From NCBI RefSeq assembly GCF_051859125.1, contig NZ_JBHYGG010000035.1:1-64000 (forward strand): DNA of 64,000 nucleotides, in the 5' to 3' direction. Below, piece after piece: positions 22,357 to 31,723 of the stretch. Made by a program: the position numbers and the translations under genes. The notes under the pieces were generated by a model. The model was given only the letters and a program-made list of their open reading frames with translations. It was not told where the DNA came from and did no database searches. The stretch's first letter is position 1, and each line of letters starts with the position of its first letter. The DNA is from Gemmata sp051859125. GTDB taxonomy: Bacteria > Planctomycetota > Planctomycetia > Gemmatales > Gemmataceae.

Positions 22357-22929
22357 GTGGGCGTTCTACCCGACTGGCTCATCAAGCGTGACGTGAAGAT
22401 CGAGCCGTTCGCCGAGGGGCAGCACCGGCCGGGCGTAATCTCTTACGGCGTCACGAGCTACGGCTACGACGTCCGCGTGGACCGGCACTTCAAGGTGTTC
22501 ACGAACGTCTGGGGCAGCACGGTCGATCCCAAGCACTTCGACCCGAAGTCGTTCGTGGACATCGAGGCCGACTCGATCCTGATCCCGCCGAACAGCTTCG
22601 CCCTGGCCGAGACGGTCGAGTACCTCGAAATCCCGAGGGACGTGCTGTGCGTGTGCGTCGGGAAATCGACCTACGCGCGGTGCGGGATCATCGTGAACGT
22701 CACCCCGCTGGAGCCCGAGTGGCGGGGCCGCGTGACCATCGAGATCAGCAACACGACGCCGCTCCCGGCGAAGATCTACTCCGGCGAGGGAATTGCTCAA
22801 ATCATCTTCCTGAAGGCCGACGAGGTCTGCCGTACCAGTTATGCCGACAAGAAGGGCAAGTACCAGGACCAACCCGGCCTCACGCTGCCGATCGTGACTG
22901 GAAGCGGGGCGCCGCGCGGTAACACTTGA
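22357..22929 (+). CDS. dcd: dCTP deaminase
   Basis: Trimeric enzyme that converts dCTP to dUTP plus ammonia for thymidylate synthesis. It is 190 residues, the typical length. SYGYDVRVD (34-42) and VGKSTYARCG (101-110) form the nucleotide pocket, and Glu129 in RVTIEISNTT is the catalytic base. The start is GTG at 22357, with AGGAGG about eight bases upstream. It is immediately followed by nrdJ (159-base gap), making a deoxynucleotide-supply pair. Confidence 0.92.
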   Translation: MGVLPDWLIKRDVKIEPFAEGQHRPGVISYGVTSYGYDVRVDRHFKVFTNVWGSTVDPKHFDPKSFVDIEADSILIPPNSFALAETVEYLEIPRDVLCVCVGKSTYARCGIIVNVTPLEPEWRGRVTIEISNTTPLPAKIYSGEGIAQIIFLKADEVCRTSYADKKGKYQDQPGLTLPIVTGSGAPRGNT

Positions 22930-22962
22930 TGTTGCCCAATCGCAGGACCGCTCGCTCACTAC

Positions 22963-22989
22963 TGTACATTTAGCCAAACATCGTGTACA
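22963..22989. promoter_or_regulatory. Tandem TGTACA motifs upstream of nrdJ
   Basis: TGTACA occurs at 22963-22968 and 22984-22989, exactly 21 bases apart (two helical turns), about 100 bases before nrdJ. Spacing by whole turns is what a cooperative repressor such as NrdR needs, but the flanks do not match the NrdR-box consensus well. Confidence 0.3.
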
Positions 22990-23088
22990 CTCGTATCGGT
23001 CGCGGGCCAGGCCGCCCGAGCCGACCGGCAAGAGCACCGGTCGGCCCAACGGCTGCCCCCCGCGACCGAGTTCCCCCGGGAAGTTGTC

Positions 23089-26000
23089 ATGCAGATCGCT
23101 CGCCGGTTCACCCGCGAAGGCCAGGACCCGTTCGCTGGGCTGAACTTCGTCGCCCGGGGTTCCTCGATCCGGAACCCCAACGGCAGCGTCGTGTTCGAGA
23201 TGAACGACGTGATGGTGCCGGAGAAGTGGTCGCAGGTGGCGGTCGACATCCTGGCGCAGAAGTACTTCCGCCGGGCCGGCGTCCCGCAGCGGCTGACGCG
23301 CGTCGCCGAGGAGGGCGTGCCGACGTGGCTCCAGCGCAGCGCCGCGGACTCGCCCGACACGCCGCTCGGCGGCGAGACCGACTCGCGGCAGGTGTTCCAC
23401 CGGCTCGCGGGGTGCTGGGCGTACTGGGGCTGGAAGGGCGGGTACTTCTCGTCGGAGCGCGACGCGCGCACGTTCTACGACGAAACGTGCTACATGCTCG
23501 CGGCCCAGATGGCGGCCCCGAACAGCCCGCAGTGGTTCAACACCGGTCTGCACTGGGGCTACGGCATCGCCGGCCCGGCACAGGGGCACTTCTACGTCGA
23601 CCCCAACAAGAAGCAACTCGAGCGCTCGACCTCCGCGTACGAGCGGCCGGCGCCGCACGCGTGCTTCATCCAGCAGGTCACCGACGATCTGGTGAACGAC
23701 GGCGGCATCATGGACCTGTGGGTCCGCGAGGCCCGCATCTTCAAGTACGGCAGCGGCACGGGCTCGAACTTCTCGGCGCTGCGCGGCGAGGGCGAGCCGC
23801 TCTCCGGGGGCGGGAAGTCGTCGGGCCTGATGAGCTTCCTCAAGATCGGCGACCGGGCGGCGGGGGCCATCAAGAGCGGCGGGACCACGCGCCGCGCCGC
23901 GAAGATGGTCGTGCTCGACCTCGACCACCCGGACATCGAGGACTTCGTCAACTGGAAGGTGACCGAGGAGCAGAAGGTCGCGGACCTCGTCACCGGCTCC
24001 AAGCTGATGAACAAGCACCTGAACGCGATCCTCCGCGCGATTCAGACGCACCCGACCGCCGACGAGAAGTTCGACCCGATCAAGAACGCCGGGCTCCGCA
24101 AGGCGGTCCTGGAGGCCCGCGCCGCGCTGATCCCCGAGAACTACATCGCCCGGGTGATGCAGCTCGCGAAGCAGGGGTTCACGCACCTCGACGTCGAGGA
24201 GTACGACACCGACTGGACGTCGAAGGCGTACTACACCGTGTCGGGCCAGAACAGCAACAACTCGGTGCGGATCACCAACGACTTCATGAAGGCGGTGGAG
24301 TCGAACGGCCCGTGGCACCTGTACTGGCGCACGGAGCTCGAGAAGGCCAAGGCGGAGAACCGCGCGCCGAAGGCGAAGAAGACGCTGAAGGCCCGCGAAC
24401 TGTGGGACCAGATCGCCTACGCCGCGTGGAGCTGCGCCGACCCCGGCGTGCAGTTCGACACGACCTTCAACGAGTGGCACACCTGCCCCGTCGACGGCCG
24501 CATCAACGCCACGAACCCGTGCTCGGAGTACGCCTTCCTCGACGACACGGCGTGCAACCTCGCGTCGCTGAACCTGCTCACGTTCTTCGACACGAAGGCC
24601 AACAAGTTCGACATCGACAGCTACAAGCACGCGGTGCGGATCTGGACGCTGATTCTTGAGATCAGCGTGTACATGGCGCAGTTCCCGAGCCAGTCCGTCG
24701 CGCAGAAGTCGTACGACTTCCGCACGCTCGGCCTCGGGTACGCCAACCTCGGCGCGCTGCTCATGGTCCAAGGCATCCCGTACGACTCGGCCGAGGGCCG
24801 GGCGCAGTGCGGGGCGCTCACCGCGATCATGCACGCCGGGGCGTACGCGGCGAGCGCCGAGATGGCCGCCGAGGTCGGCACGTTCGACCGCTACCAGGCC
24901 AACCGCGACCACATGCTGCGGGTGATCCGCAACCACCGCCGCCCGGCGTACAACGCCGCCCCCGCCGAGTACGAGGGGCTCACCGTCACCCCGGTCGGCA
25001 TCGACGCCCGGTACTGCCCGCCCGAACTCGTCGCCGCGGCCCGAAGTGAGTCGGACCGGATGCTCGAACTCGGCGAGCGGCACGGGTTCCGCAACGCGCA
25101 GGTCACGGTCATCGCGCCGACGGGCACCATCGGCCTCATCATGGACTGCGACACGACCGGCATCGAGCCGGACTTCGCGCTGGTGAAGTTCAAGAAGCTC
25201 GCCGGGGGCGGGTACTTCAAGATCATCAACCAGTCGGTCCCGCCGGCGCTGGCGAAGCTCGGGTACGCCCCGTGGCAGGTGGACGACATCGTCCGGTTCT
25301 CGAAGGGCGCGGCGACGCTCAGCGGGTGCCCGCACGTGAACCCCGGCAGCCTCCGGGCCAAGGGGTTCACCGACGAGGCGCTCAAGAAGGTCGAGCAGCA
25401 GCTCCCCGGCGCGTTCGAGCTGCCGTTCGTGTTCAACCGCTGGACCCTGGGCGACGACTTCCTCAAGAACGTCCTCAAGGTGCCGGCCGAGAAGCTCGAC
25501 GAGCCGGCGTTCGACCTGCTCGCGTACCTCGGGTTCTCGAAGCAGCAGGTCGCCGAGGCCAGCACGTTCGTGTGCGGCACCATGACCGTCGAGGGCGCGC
25601 CGCACCTGAAGGCCGAGCACCTCGCGGTGTTCGACTGTGCGAACAAGTGCGGCAAGACCGGCAAGCGGTTCCTGTCGTGGGAGTCGCACATCCGCATGAT
25701 GGCGGCCGCCCAGCCGTTCATCAGCGGGGCGATCTCGAAGACGATCAACATGCCGCACGACGCGACCCTCGACGACGTGAAGAAGGCGTACTGGCTGTCG
25801 TGGCAGTTGATGACGAAGGCGAACGCGCTGTACCGCGACGGGTCGAAGCTGAGCCAGCCGCTGAACTCGGTGGCCGACTCGGCCGAGGCCGCGGTGCTGG
25901 CGAACGTGGTCGCCGAGCCCGAGCGGGAGCTGCGGCCCGAGCCGGTGCAGGTGGCCGAGCGGATCACCGAGCGGATCGTCCACCGGTACATCGCCCGCCG

Positions 26001-26793
26001 CCGCCGGCTCCCGGACCGCCGCGCCGGGTACACGCAGAAGGCCCGCATCGGCACCCACAAGATGTACATCCGCACGGGCGAGTACGACGACGGCACCCTC
26101 GGCGAGATCTTCATTGACATGCACAAGGAGGGCGCGGCCTTCCGGAGCATGACGAACTGCTTCGCCATCGCCGTGTCGCTCGGGCTCCAGCACGGGGTGC
26201 CGCTCGAGGAGTACCTCGACGCGTTCCTGTTCACCCGGTTCGAGCCGAACGGGATCGTGCAGGGGAACCCGTACATCAAGATGTCGACGTCGATCATCGA
26301 CTACATCTTCCGGGAACTCGCGATCACGTACCTCGGCCGGCACGACCTGGCGCACGTCAACCCCGAGGACCTGCGGGCCGACGCGCAGCACGACCCGGAG
26401 GACGACCCGGACTTCGAGACGGAAGAGGTGATCTCGGAGCGGACCGTGGACCCGAACGTCCCGTCGCAGTCGAAGCCGTCGCTGGCCCCGCCGCGGTCCA
26501 CGCACCTGAAGCCGGGGAGTGCGGCGCCGGCCCCGGTGAACGCCCCGACCCCGCCGCGGATCAGCAACGACGCCCGGCCCGCGAAGGCCGCCGCGACCGC
26601 AACCGCCCCGGCGGTCAACGTGCAACGCGGCAGCTACCAGCCGGTCGCCGGCTCGGTGGTCGACAAGATCCGCCAGGCGCGTGCGAAGGGGTACGAGGGC
26701 GACCCGTGCGCCAACTGCCAGGCGATGACGCTCGTGCGCAGCGGGGCGTGCATGCGGTGCGACACCTGCGGCGTCACCAGCGGCTGCGGGTGA
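23089..26793 (+). CDS. nrdJ: Adenosylcobalamin-dependent (class II) ribonucleotide reductase NrdJ
   Basis: Makes deoxyribonucleotides from ribonucleoside diphosphates with B12 as radical source. It is 1234 residues, as in long planctomycete and proteobacterial NrdJ. The N-terminal region reads GSSIRNPNGSVVFEMNDVMV. Active-site residues Asn476-Pro-Cys478-Ser-Glu480 include the thiyl-radical cysteine; Cys449 lies in WSCADPGVQFD. A low-complexity Ala/Pro linker (about 1135-1190) precedes a Cys-rich tail (CANCQAMTLVRSGACMRCDT) that re-reduces the active site. No oxygen is needed, so it can function in aerobic and anaerobic conditions. No cobalamin riboswitch is seen upstream. Confidence 0.95.
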   Translation: MQIARRFTREGQDPFAGLNFVARGSSIRNPNGSVVFEMNDVMVPEKWSQVAVDILAQKYFRRAGVPQRLTRVAEEGVPTWLQRSAADSPDTPLGGETDSRQVFHRLAGCWAYWGWKGGYFSSERDARTFYDETCYMLAAQMAAPNSPQWFNTGLHWGYGIAGPAQGHFYVDPNKKQLERSTSAYERPAPHACFIQQVTDDLVNDGGIMDLWVREARIFKYGSGTGSNFSALRGEGEPLSGGGKSSGLMSFLKIGDRAAGAIKSGGTTRRAAKMVVLDLDHPDIEDFVNWKVTEEQKVADLVTGSKLMNKHLNAILRAIQTHPTADEKFDPIKNAGLRKAVLEARAALIPENYIARVMQLAKQGFTHLDVEEYDTDWTSKAYYTVSGQNSNNSVRITNDFMKAVESNGPWHLYWRTELEKAKAENRAPKAKKTLKARELWDQIAYAAWSCADPGVQFDTTFNEWHTCPVDGRINATNPCSEYAFLDDTACNLASLNLLTFFDTKANKFDIDSYKHAVRIWTLILEISVYMAQFPSQSVAQKSYDFRTLGLGYANLGALLMVQGIPYDSAEGRAQCGALTAIMHAGAYAASAEMAAEVGTFDRYQANRDHMLRVIRNHRRPAYNAAPAEYEGLTVTPVGIDARYCPPELVAAARSESDRMLELGERHGFRNAQVTVIAPTGTIGLIMDCDTTGIEPDFALVKFKKLAGGGYFKIINQSVPPALAKLGYAPWQVDDIVRFSKGAATLSGCPHVNPGSLRAKGFTDEALKKVEQQLPGAFELPFVFNRWTLGDDFLKNVLKVPAEKLDEPAFDLLAYLGFSKQQVAEASTFVCGTMTVEGAPHLKAEHLAVFDCANKCGKTGKRFLSWESHIRMMAAAQPFISGAISKTINMPHDATLDDVKKAYWLSWQLMTKANALYRDGSKLSQPLNSVADSAEAAVLANVVAEPERELRPEPVQVAERITERIVHRYIARRRRLPDRRAGYTQKARIGTHKMYIRTGEYDDGTLGEIFIDMHKEGAAFRSMTNCFAIAVSLGLQHGVPLEEYLDAFLFTRFEPNGIVQGNPYIKMSTSIIDYIFRELAITYLGRHDLAHVNPEDLRADAQHDPEDDPDFETEEVISERTVDPNVPSQSKPSLAPPRSTHLKPGSAAPAPVNAPTPPRISNDARPAKAAATATAPAVNVQRGSYQPVAGSVVDKIRQARAKGYEGDPCANCQAMTLVRSGACMRCDTCGVTSGCG

Positions 26794-26823
26794 CCCCGAG
26801 TGAGCGATGACTGGCGATTAACG

Positions 26824-26868
26824 CGCACCCACCGAAGCGGCCCAGCCCTTCGGTGGGTGCGGTGTTTA
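26824..26868 (+). terminator. Terminator-like hairpin after nrdJ
   Basis: CGCACCCACCGAAG (26824-26837) pairs perfectly with CTTCGGTGGGTGCG (26848-26861), followed by GTGTTTA. The T-run is short. Confidence 0.65.
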
Positions 26869-26946
26869 CCGGGTGGTTGCCCCGCCGCGGCGGGCGGGGT
26901 AGCATCGCAGTGCGGGTTCTCTCCTCACTTCCAAGGGACGCTGCCC

Positions 26947-27546
26947 ATGTCGCGTATGTTCCTGTTCGCGTTTCTCATCGCGGCGATGCTCGGCCTCGCG
27001 GGCGAGGTGCGGGCCGACCCGGCCGAGGAGGCCTCCGTCAAGTTCGTCGAGAAGCTCGGCGGCACCGTCCAGCGCGAGAAGAAGTCGAAGAACGTCACCG
27101 AGGTGTACCTGATCAAGGCCCCGATTACCGACGCGGGCCTGAAGAGCCTTGCCGGCCTGAAGAACCTGACCACGCTCGACCTGGGCCAGACGAAGGTCGG
27201 CGACGCGGGGGTGAAGCACCTCGCGGCACTGAAGAGCCTCACCGTGCTGCGGATGGAGAAGTCCGCCGTGAGCGACGACGGGCTCAAGGAGATCGGGAAG
27301 CTGACCGGGCTCGCCACGCTCGACCTGAGCGGCACCCAGGTCACCGACGCGGGCATGAAGGAACTCGCCCCGCTCACCGACCTGAAGAAGCTCCAGCTCA
27401 GCAACACGCGGCTCACTGACAAGGGGCTGAAGGAACTGGCCCCGCTCAAGGGGCTCACGTTCCTGGACGTGTCGGGGACCAACGTGACCGCGGCGGGGAT
27501 CAAGGCGCTGAAGAAGGACGTGAAGGGCCGCGTCGTCGGGCCGTGA
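26947..27546 (+). CDS. Secreted leucine-rich repeat protein
   Basis: A 199-residue protein with a signal peptide (1-23, ending EVRA) and six or so LRR units of the planctomycete type, each about 23-24 residues (LKNLTTLDLGQTKVGDAGVK; LTGLATLDLSGTQVTDAGMK; LTDLKKLQLSNTRLTDKGLK). The repeats likely form an arc that binds protein ligands at the cell surface. The ATG at 26947 starts the signal peptide; earlier in-frame sequence is non-conserved. There is no obvious partner gene. Confidence 0.85.
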   Translation: MSRMFLFAFLIAAMLGLAGEVRADPAEEASVKFVEKLGGTVQREKKSKNVTEVYLIKAPITDAGLKSLAGLKNLTTLDLGQTKVGDAGVKHLAALKSLTVLRMEKSAVSDDGLKEIGKLTGLATLDLSGTQVTDAGMKELAPLTDLKKLQLSNTRLTDKGLKELAPLKGLTFLDVSGTNVTAAGIKALKKDVKGRVVGP

Positions 27547-27570
27547 GTGCCGCACGGTGGGCGACTCGCT

Positions 27571-27695
27571 CCGCGAGTCGCGCCCCGGCGCACCGAAGGG
27601 AACCGTCTGGTGGCACAGGCCAGAGGCCTGTGCCACCAATCGATCCGGGCGGGGTACTCGTCATCGTGACCGGTGTCACTCGCGGAGCGAGTGAC
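27571..27695. repeat. Cluster of three palindromes, family L
   Basis: GCGACTCGCTCCGCGAGTCG (27571 on) and GTCACTCGCGGAGCGAGTGA (27675 on) are each self-complementary and related to each other. Between them, TGGTGGCACAGGC (27608-27620) pairs with GCCTGTGCCACCA (27626-27638). The cluster separates convergent LRR and S1-domain genes. Confidence 0.82.
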
Positions 27696-27707
27696 CTACC
27701 TTGGCCG

Positions 27708-29264
27708 TCACGGCGCGTCGTACTTGAACGGCGCGGCCCCGATGCCGCCGCGGAGGTTCGGGTTCACCGGGCGGCTGGCCATCTTCTCGGCAGCCGCCTT
27801 CTCGTCGGCCTCGCGCTCGGCGGTCTCGGCCGCGGTCTCGGCGTCCTCCTTCTCCTGCGAGATCGACTTCAGGCTCAGCGCGATCCGCCGCGTCTCGGGG
27901 TCGACGCTCAGCACCTCGACCTGAACGACCTGCCCCTCCTCCACCACGTCGCGGACCCGCCGCACCCGCTGGGTGGAGAGTTCGGAGACGTGGACGAGCC
28001 CCTCGACGCCCGGCTCCAGCTCCACGAACGCGCCGAACTCGGCGACCCGCGTGACCTTCCCCTGCAGCCGGGCCCCGGCCTTCACCCGGTCGGCGAACTC
28101 GGTGAACGGGCTCGTGATGAGTTCCTTCACGCTCAGGCCGATCTTGCGGGCGTCGCGGTCCACCCGGGTCACCTTCACCTCGACCTGCTGGCCGATCTTG
28201 ACGACCTCGTTGAGGTCGTTGACCCGCTGCCACGAGAACTCGGAGATCGGGATCAGCCCGTCGGCCCCGCCCAGGTCCACGAACGCGCCGAACGCCTTGA
28301 TGCTCTTCACGATCCCCTTGAGGACCGCCCCCTCCTGGATCGTGGCCCAGAACTGCTCGGCCTTCTGCTGCCGCTCGCGCTCCATGATCGCCCGCCGGCT
28401 GACGATCAGGTTCCGCTCCTCGGGGTCCAGTTCCACGACCTGCACGCGGAGCCGCTGGTTGATGAACTGGTCGATGTCCTCGACCCGGTACATGTCGAGC
28501 TGGCTCGCGGGGAGGAACCCCTTGATCCCGTTCACCTCGATCGTCAGGCCGGTCTTGTTCTTGTTGGTGCCGGTGACCTTCGCCTCGACGATCATGTGCA
28601 GCGACACGCTCGACCAGTCCGTGACCGACTGGACCGACCCCTCGCGGGTCAGGAGGAGCAGCCCGTTGGCCGCGTCGTACCGGTCGATGTCGAACTCGAC
28701 CACGTCGCCGACCTTGGGGGCGGCCCCGTCGAACTGTTCGAGCGGGAGCAGCCCCTGGCCGCGGCCGCCGGGCACCTCGACGAACACGTCCTGCCCGTGG
28801 ATGCTGACCACGCGGCCCGACTTCCGCTGGCCGGGGGTGCGGGCCCCGGTGCTCCGCTGGCCGGTGTGCGCGGCCGACGCCTCGAGCTCCGAGAACCCGC
28901 TGATCGCCTGGTTCAGCTCGTCCTCGATCATCTTGTCGAGTTCGCGGTTGTTCGGCTTGAACCCCTTGAACCCGCCCTCGGACAGGTTCGCCGGCATCCC
29001 GCCCACGTTCAGCGGCTTGTCGCGGGGCGGCTTGTCGCCCGCCGGGAACCCGCGGGACGCACCGCCGGGCCGCGGGCCGCCGGGCTTGGGCGGCCCGCCG
29101 CGGTTGTTGCTGCCGGGGCCGGCCGGCACGCCGGGACCGCGGTACCCGGTCGCGGGCGGCGGCTTCGGGGCCGCCACGGGCGCAGGTGCGGGGGTCGGGG
29201 CCGGGGCCGGGGCGGCGGTATTCTCAGCGGCGGGGGGGGTCGGCGGGGTCGGTTCGGTGCTCAT
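27708..29264 (-). CDS. Multi-S1-domain RNA-binding protein (ribosomal protein S1-like)
   Basis: A 518-residue protein. The first 110 residues are Pro/Ala/Gly-rich and disordered. Four S1 (OB-fold) domains follow: about 147-215 (GRVVSIHGQDVFVEVPGG), 228-300 (EAKVTGTNKNKTGLTIEVNG), 315-385 (LKGIVKSIKAFGAFVDLGGA) and 400-470 (LQGKVTRVAEFGAFVELEPG). The tail is acidic and Ala/Glu-rich. The last two domains are closest to true S1 mRNA-binding domains, so a role in translation initiation is likely. GGAGG six bases ahead fixes the ATG at 29264. The 5' low-complexity region makes the exact family uncertain. Confidence 0.88.
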   Translation of the reverse strand: MSTEPTPPTPPAAENTAAPAPAPTPAPAPVAAPKPPPATGYRGPGVPAGPGSNNRGGPPKPGGPRPGGASRGFPAGDKPPRDKPLNVGGMPANLSEGGFKGFKPNNRELDKMIEDELNQAISGFSELEASAAHTGQRSTGARTPGQRKSGRVVSIHGQDVFVEVPGGRGQGLLPLEQFDGAAPKVGDVVEFDIDRYDAANGLLLLTREGSVQSVTDWSSVSLHMIVEAKVTGTNKNKTGLTIEVNGIKGFLPASQLDMYRVEDIDQFINQRLRVQVVELDPEERNLIVSRRAIMERERQQKAEQFWATIQEGAVLKGIVKSIKAFGAFVDLGGADGLIPISEFSWQRVNDLNEVVKIGQQVEVKVTRVDRDARKIGLSVKELITSPFTEFADRVKAGARLQGKVTRVAEFGAFVELEPGVEGLVHVSELSTQRVRRVRDVVEEGQVVQVEVLSVDPETRRIALSLKSISQEKEDAETAAETAEREADEKAAAEKMASRPVNPNLRGGIGAAPFKYDAP

Positions 29265-29353
29265 CGTCGGTCCTCCATTCGTTCTGTGAAACTTATCAGG
29301 CCGGGGGAAGCGCGACAACGGAACGTGCTAGGCGAGGCACCACGAACCCAGAA

Positions 29354-29492
29354 GACCCAGGGTTTACACCCTGGGCTACGCACTGTCGTCCCTCCGGGAC
29401 TTCAAACCAACCAATTACCCGAGCCCCCGAAGGGGGCGGCAGTCCGTAGCCCAGGGTGTAAACCCTGGGTCCGACGGTGTAAACCCTGGGTC
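29354..29492. repeat. Palindrome, family E-like, with extra half arm
   Basis: GACCCAGGGTTTACACCCTG, GGCTACG (29354-29380) and its exact complement at 29445-29471, followed by a further copy of GGTGTAAACCCTGGGTCC at 29475-29492. It lies between the divergent S1-domain and flippase-like genes. Confidence 0.9.
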
Positions 29493-29530
29493 CACTGGGT
29501 GGGTGCCGGGGCGGCCACTAGAATCGCCCC

Positions 29531-30514
29531 ATGTCTTCAGAGACCCGACACCGGCTGTGGTTCGCTGCGAAGACCGCCCTGGCGCTGGCCGTCGTCGCCG
29601 GGGTGGCGCGGTACTTCCACACCATCCTGACGCACGCCGACTTCGACCCGCGGCAACTGCGGGTGCGGCTCGACCTGCTCGTACCCGCCGGCGCGCTGTA
29701 CCTCCTCGCGCACTGCTGCTGGGCGACGTTCTGGGTGAGGTTGCTGCACAACCAGGGCGTCGCCGTGTCGTGGGGGCTCGGGCTCCGGGCGTACTTCGTC
29801 AGCCAGCTCGGCAAGTACGTCCCCGGGAAGGCGTGGGTGATCCTGCTGCGGGTCGGCATCCTGCGGCACTACGGCGGGCACCCGCTCCCCGTCGCCGTGA
29901 CCGCGACCTACGAGGCGCTGTGCAGCATGGCCGCGGGGGCGCTGCTGGCCGTTCTGCTCCTCCCGCAACTGGGCGTGCTGCCCGTGGACCTGTCGAGCAA
30001 CGTCGCGGCGCTGCTCGCGGTGGCGGCGCTGCCGGTGGCGCTGGGCGTACTGAACAAGCTCGCGGCGCGGGTCGTCGCGAAGAAGCGTGGGCCGGACGCG
30101 CGGCCGCTGCCGGCCCCGTCGGTGTTCCTGCTCGCACAGGGGCTCGTTCACGGGGCGGTCGGGCACGGCCTGCTCGGGCTGAGCCTCGGGCTGACGATCG
30201 CCGCCGTCGCCCCGCAATCGGCCGCGCTCACCGAGACGTACCCGGCCGACCTCGGCGCGTCGGCGATCGCGTACGTCGCGGGGTTCGTCGCGCTCGTCGT
30301 CCCCGGGGGGTTGGGCGTGCGCGAGTACGTCCTGAAGGTCGCGCTGACGCCGCGGTTCGCCGAGGCGCTCGGCCCGCAGGAGGCCGCGGGGCTGGCGGTC
30401 GTGATCGCGCTCGTCCTCCGGCTCGTGTGGACCGCCGCCGAGGTCCTGGTCGCCGCCGCTCTGTACCTCCTTCCCGCACCCGCACCCACCTTCCCGCCGC
30501 ACCACAATGCCTGA
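29531..30514 (+). CDS. Lysylphosphatidylglycerol synthase TM-region (UPF0104, flippase-like) membrane protein
   Basis: A 327-residue polytopic membrane protein with about eight hydrophobic segments. The family signature YFVSQLGKYVPGKAWVILLR lies near residues 92-111, and a second hallmark, FVALVVPGGLGVREYVL, is near 255-271. These proteins resemble the membrane half of MprF and are often found beside lipid-linked sugar transferases, where they are thought to move lipids across the membrane. Its stop overlaps the following GT2 gene by 8 bases, so the two are translated together. Confidence 0.87.
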   Translation: MSSETRHRLWFAAKTALALAVVAGVARYFHTILTHADFDPRQLRVRLDLLVPAGALYLLAHCCWATFWVRLLHNQGVAVSWGLGLRAYFVSQLGKYVPGKAWVILLRVGILRHYGGHPLPVAVTATYEALCSMAAGALLAVLLLPQLGVLPVDLSSNVAALLAVAALPVALGVLNKLAARVVAKKRGPDARPLPAPSVFLLAQGLVHGAVGHGLLGLSLGLTIAAVAPQSAALTETYPADLGASAIAYVAGFVALVVPGGLGVREYVLKVALTPRFAEALGPQEAAGLAVVIALVLRLVWTAAEVLVAAALYLLPAPAPTFPPHHNA

Positions 30515-31487
30515 CGCCGCCGACCCCGGCCTGCTGTCGCTCGTGATCCCCGTGTTCAACGAGCACGACAGCCTCGCTCCACTGTTGACTGAGATCACAG
30601 AAGTCGTCGCCGGGATCGACCTGCGGGTCGAGGTGATCTTCGTGGACGACGGCAGCACCGACGGCTCGTGGCAACTGGTCCGCGAGCTGGCCGCGAAGGA
30701 CGAGCGGGTCCGCGGGGTCCGGTTCCGGCGGAACTTCGGCAAGGCCGCGGCGCTGGAGGCCGGGTTCAAGGCGGCCCGCGGCGGCGTAGTGATGACGCTC
30801 GACGCCGACCTCCAGGACGACCCGCACGAGATCCCCAACTTCCTCAAGGCGGTCCGCGGCGGGCTCGACGTGGTGAGCGGGTGGAAGAAGGTGCGGCTCG
30901 ACCCGATCCACAAGACGTTCCCGAGCCGCGTGTTCAACCGCATGGTCGGGGTGGTCACCAAGGTCCACCTGCACGACCACAACTGCGGGTTCAAGGCGTA
31001 CCGGGCCGACGTGCTCCGCGAGCTGCACCTGTACGGCGAGATGCACCGGTTCGTGCCGGTGCTGGCGGCCGGCCGCGGGTTCAAGGTCGGCGAGCTGGCG
31101 ATCCACCACCGGCCGCGGCAGTTCGGGCGGTCGAAGTACGGGTGGCAGCGGTTCGTGAAGGGGTTCCTCGACCTGGTGACGGTCCACTTCCTGACGAAGT
31201 TCGGCCGCCGCCCGCAGCACCTCCTCGGCAGCTACGGACTGCTCGCCACCGGCCTCGGGTTCCTCGGCTTCTTCGCGCTGCTCGTGAACCTCGTTCTGCA
31301 CCAGATCGACCCGGCCCTCGGCTTCGGGGCGGTGACGCAGCTCTACGTACTGGTGCTCTCGGGCGGGCTGGTGCTGGGCGGGGCGCAGTTCCTGTTCACC
31401 GGGCTGCTGGCCGAACTCGTCGTGGCGCGAAAAATGATGGAGCAGGAACCGTTCAGCGTCGTCGAACGCACGCAGCAAAAGGAATGA
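30507..31487 (+). CDS. Glycosyltransferase family 2, polyprenyl-phosphate sugar transferase (DPM1/ArnC type)
   Basis: A 326-residue GT-A enzyme. The catalytic domain (about 10-240) has LSLVIPVFNEHDSL, EVIFVDDGSTDGSW, the DXD-type MTLDADLQDDP and HRFVPVLAAGRGFKVGEL. Two C-terminal transmembrane helices (about 250-275, 285-310) match DPM1/GtrB/ArnC enzymes that put a sugar onto undecaprenyl or dolichyl phosphate. It overlaps the flippase-like gene and precedes two more membrane-protein genes, so together they may build a lipid-linked sugar donor and use it. Confidence 0.9.
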   Translation: MPDAADPGLLSLVIPVFNEHDSLAPLLTEITEVVAGIDLRVEVIFVDDGSTDGSWQLVRELAAKDERVRGVRFRRNFGKAAALEAGFKAARGGVVMTLDADLQDDPHEIPNFLKAVRGGLDVVSGWKKVRLDPIHKTFPSRVFNRMVGVVTKVHLHDHNCGFKAYRADVLRELHLYGEMHRFVPVLAAGRGFKVGELAIHHRPRQFGRSKYGWQRFVKGFLDLVTVHFLTKFGRRPQHLLGSYGLLATGLGFLGFFALLVNLVLHQIDPALGFGAVTQLYVLVLSGGLVLGGAQFLFTGLLAELVVARKMMEQEPFSVVERTQQKE

Positions 31488-31533
31488 GCCGCACGATGAA
31501 CGCAGCGAACACACGATCAACACCGAAGAACGT

Positions 31534-31641
31534 TGGCCGCAAAAAAGCACAGAAGTCACAAAAAGGAAGGACTCGAAACCCGTGCTCCTGGCTTCTCGCT
31601 CAACGCTCTTCTTTTGTGACTTCTGTGCTTTTTTGCGGCCA
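31534..31641. repeat. Palindrome, family F
   Basis: TGGCCGCAAAAAAGCACAGA then AGTCACAAAA (31534 on) pairs with TTTTGTGACTTCTGTGC and TTTTTTGCGGCCA ending at 31641. It lies between the GT2 gene and the following membrane-protein gene, in a part with lower GC than its surroundings. Confidence 0.9.
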
Positions 31642-31723
31642 TCGTTCGTCTTCGTTTTCTGTCTGAATCGTGCCTCGGATCGGTCTTGATCGTGCGGCTC
31701 ATTCTTCCTTCTCCGGGCCAGCC

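Noticed and set aside
22930..23088. Cobalamin riboswitch upstream of nrdJ
   Set aside because: No B12-box consensus and too little conserved structure in the 159-base gap.
22366..26625. 1419-codon open frame opposite dcd and nrdJ
   Set aside because: Compositional artefact of high GC; NrdJ motifs and codon pattern are on the plus strand.
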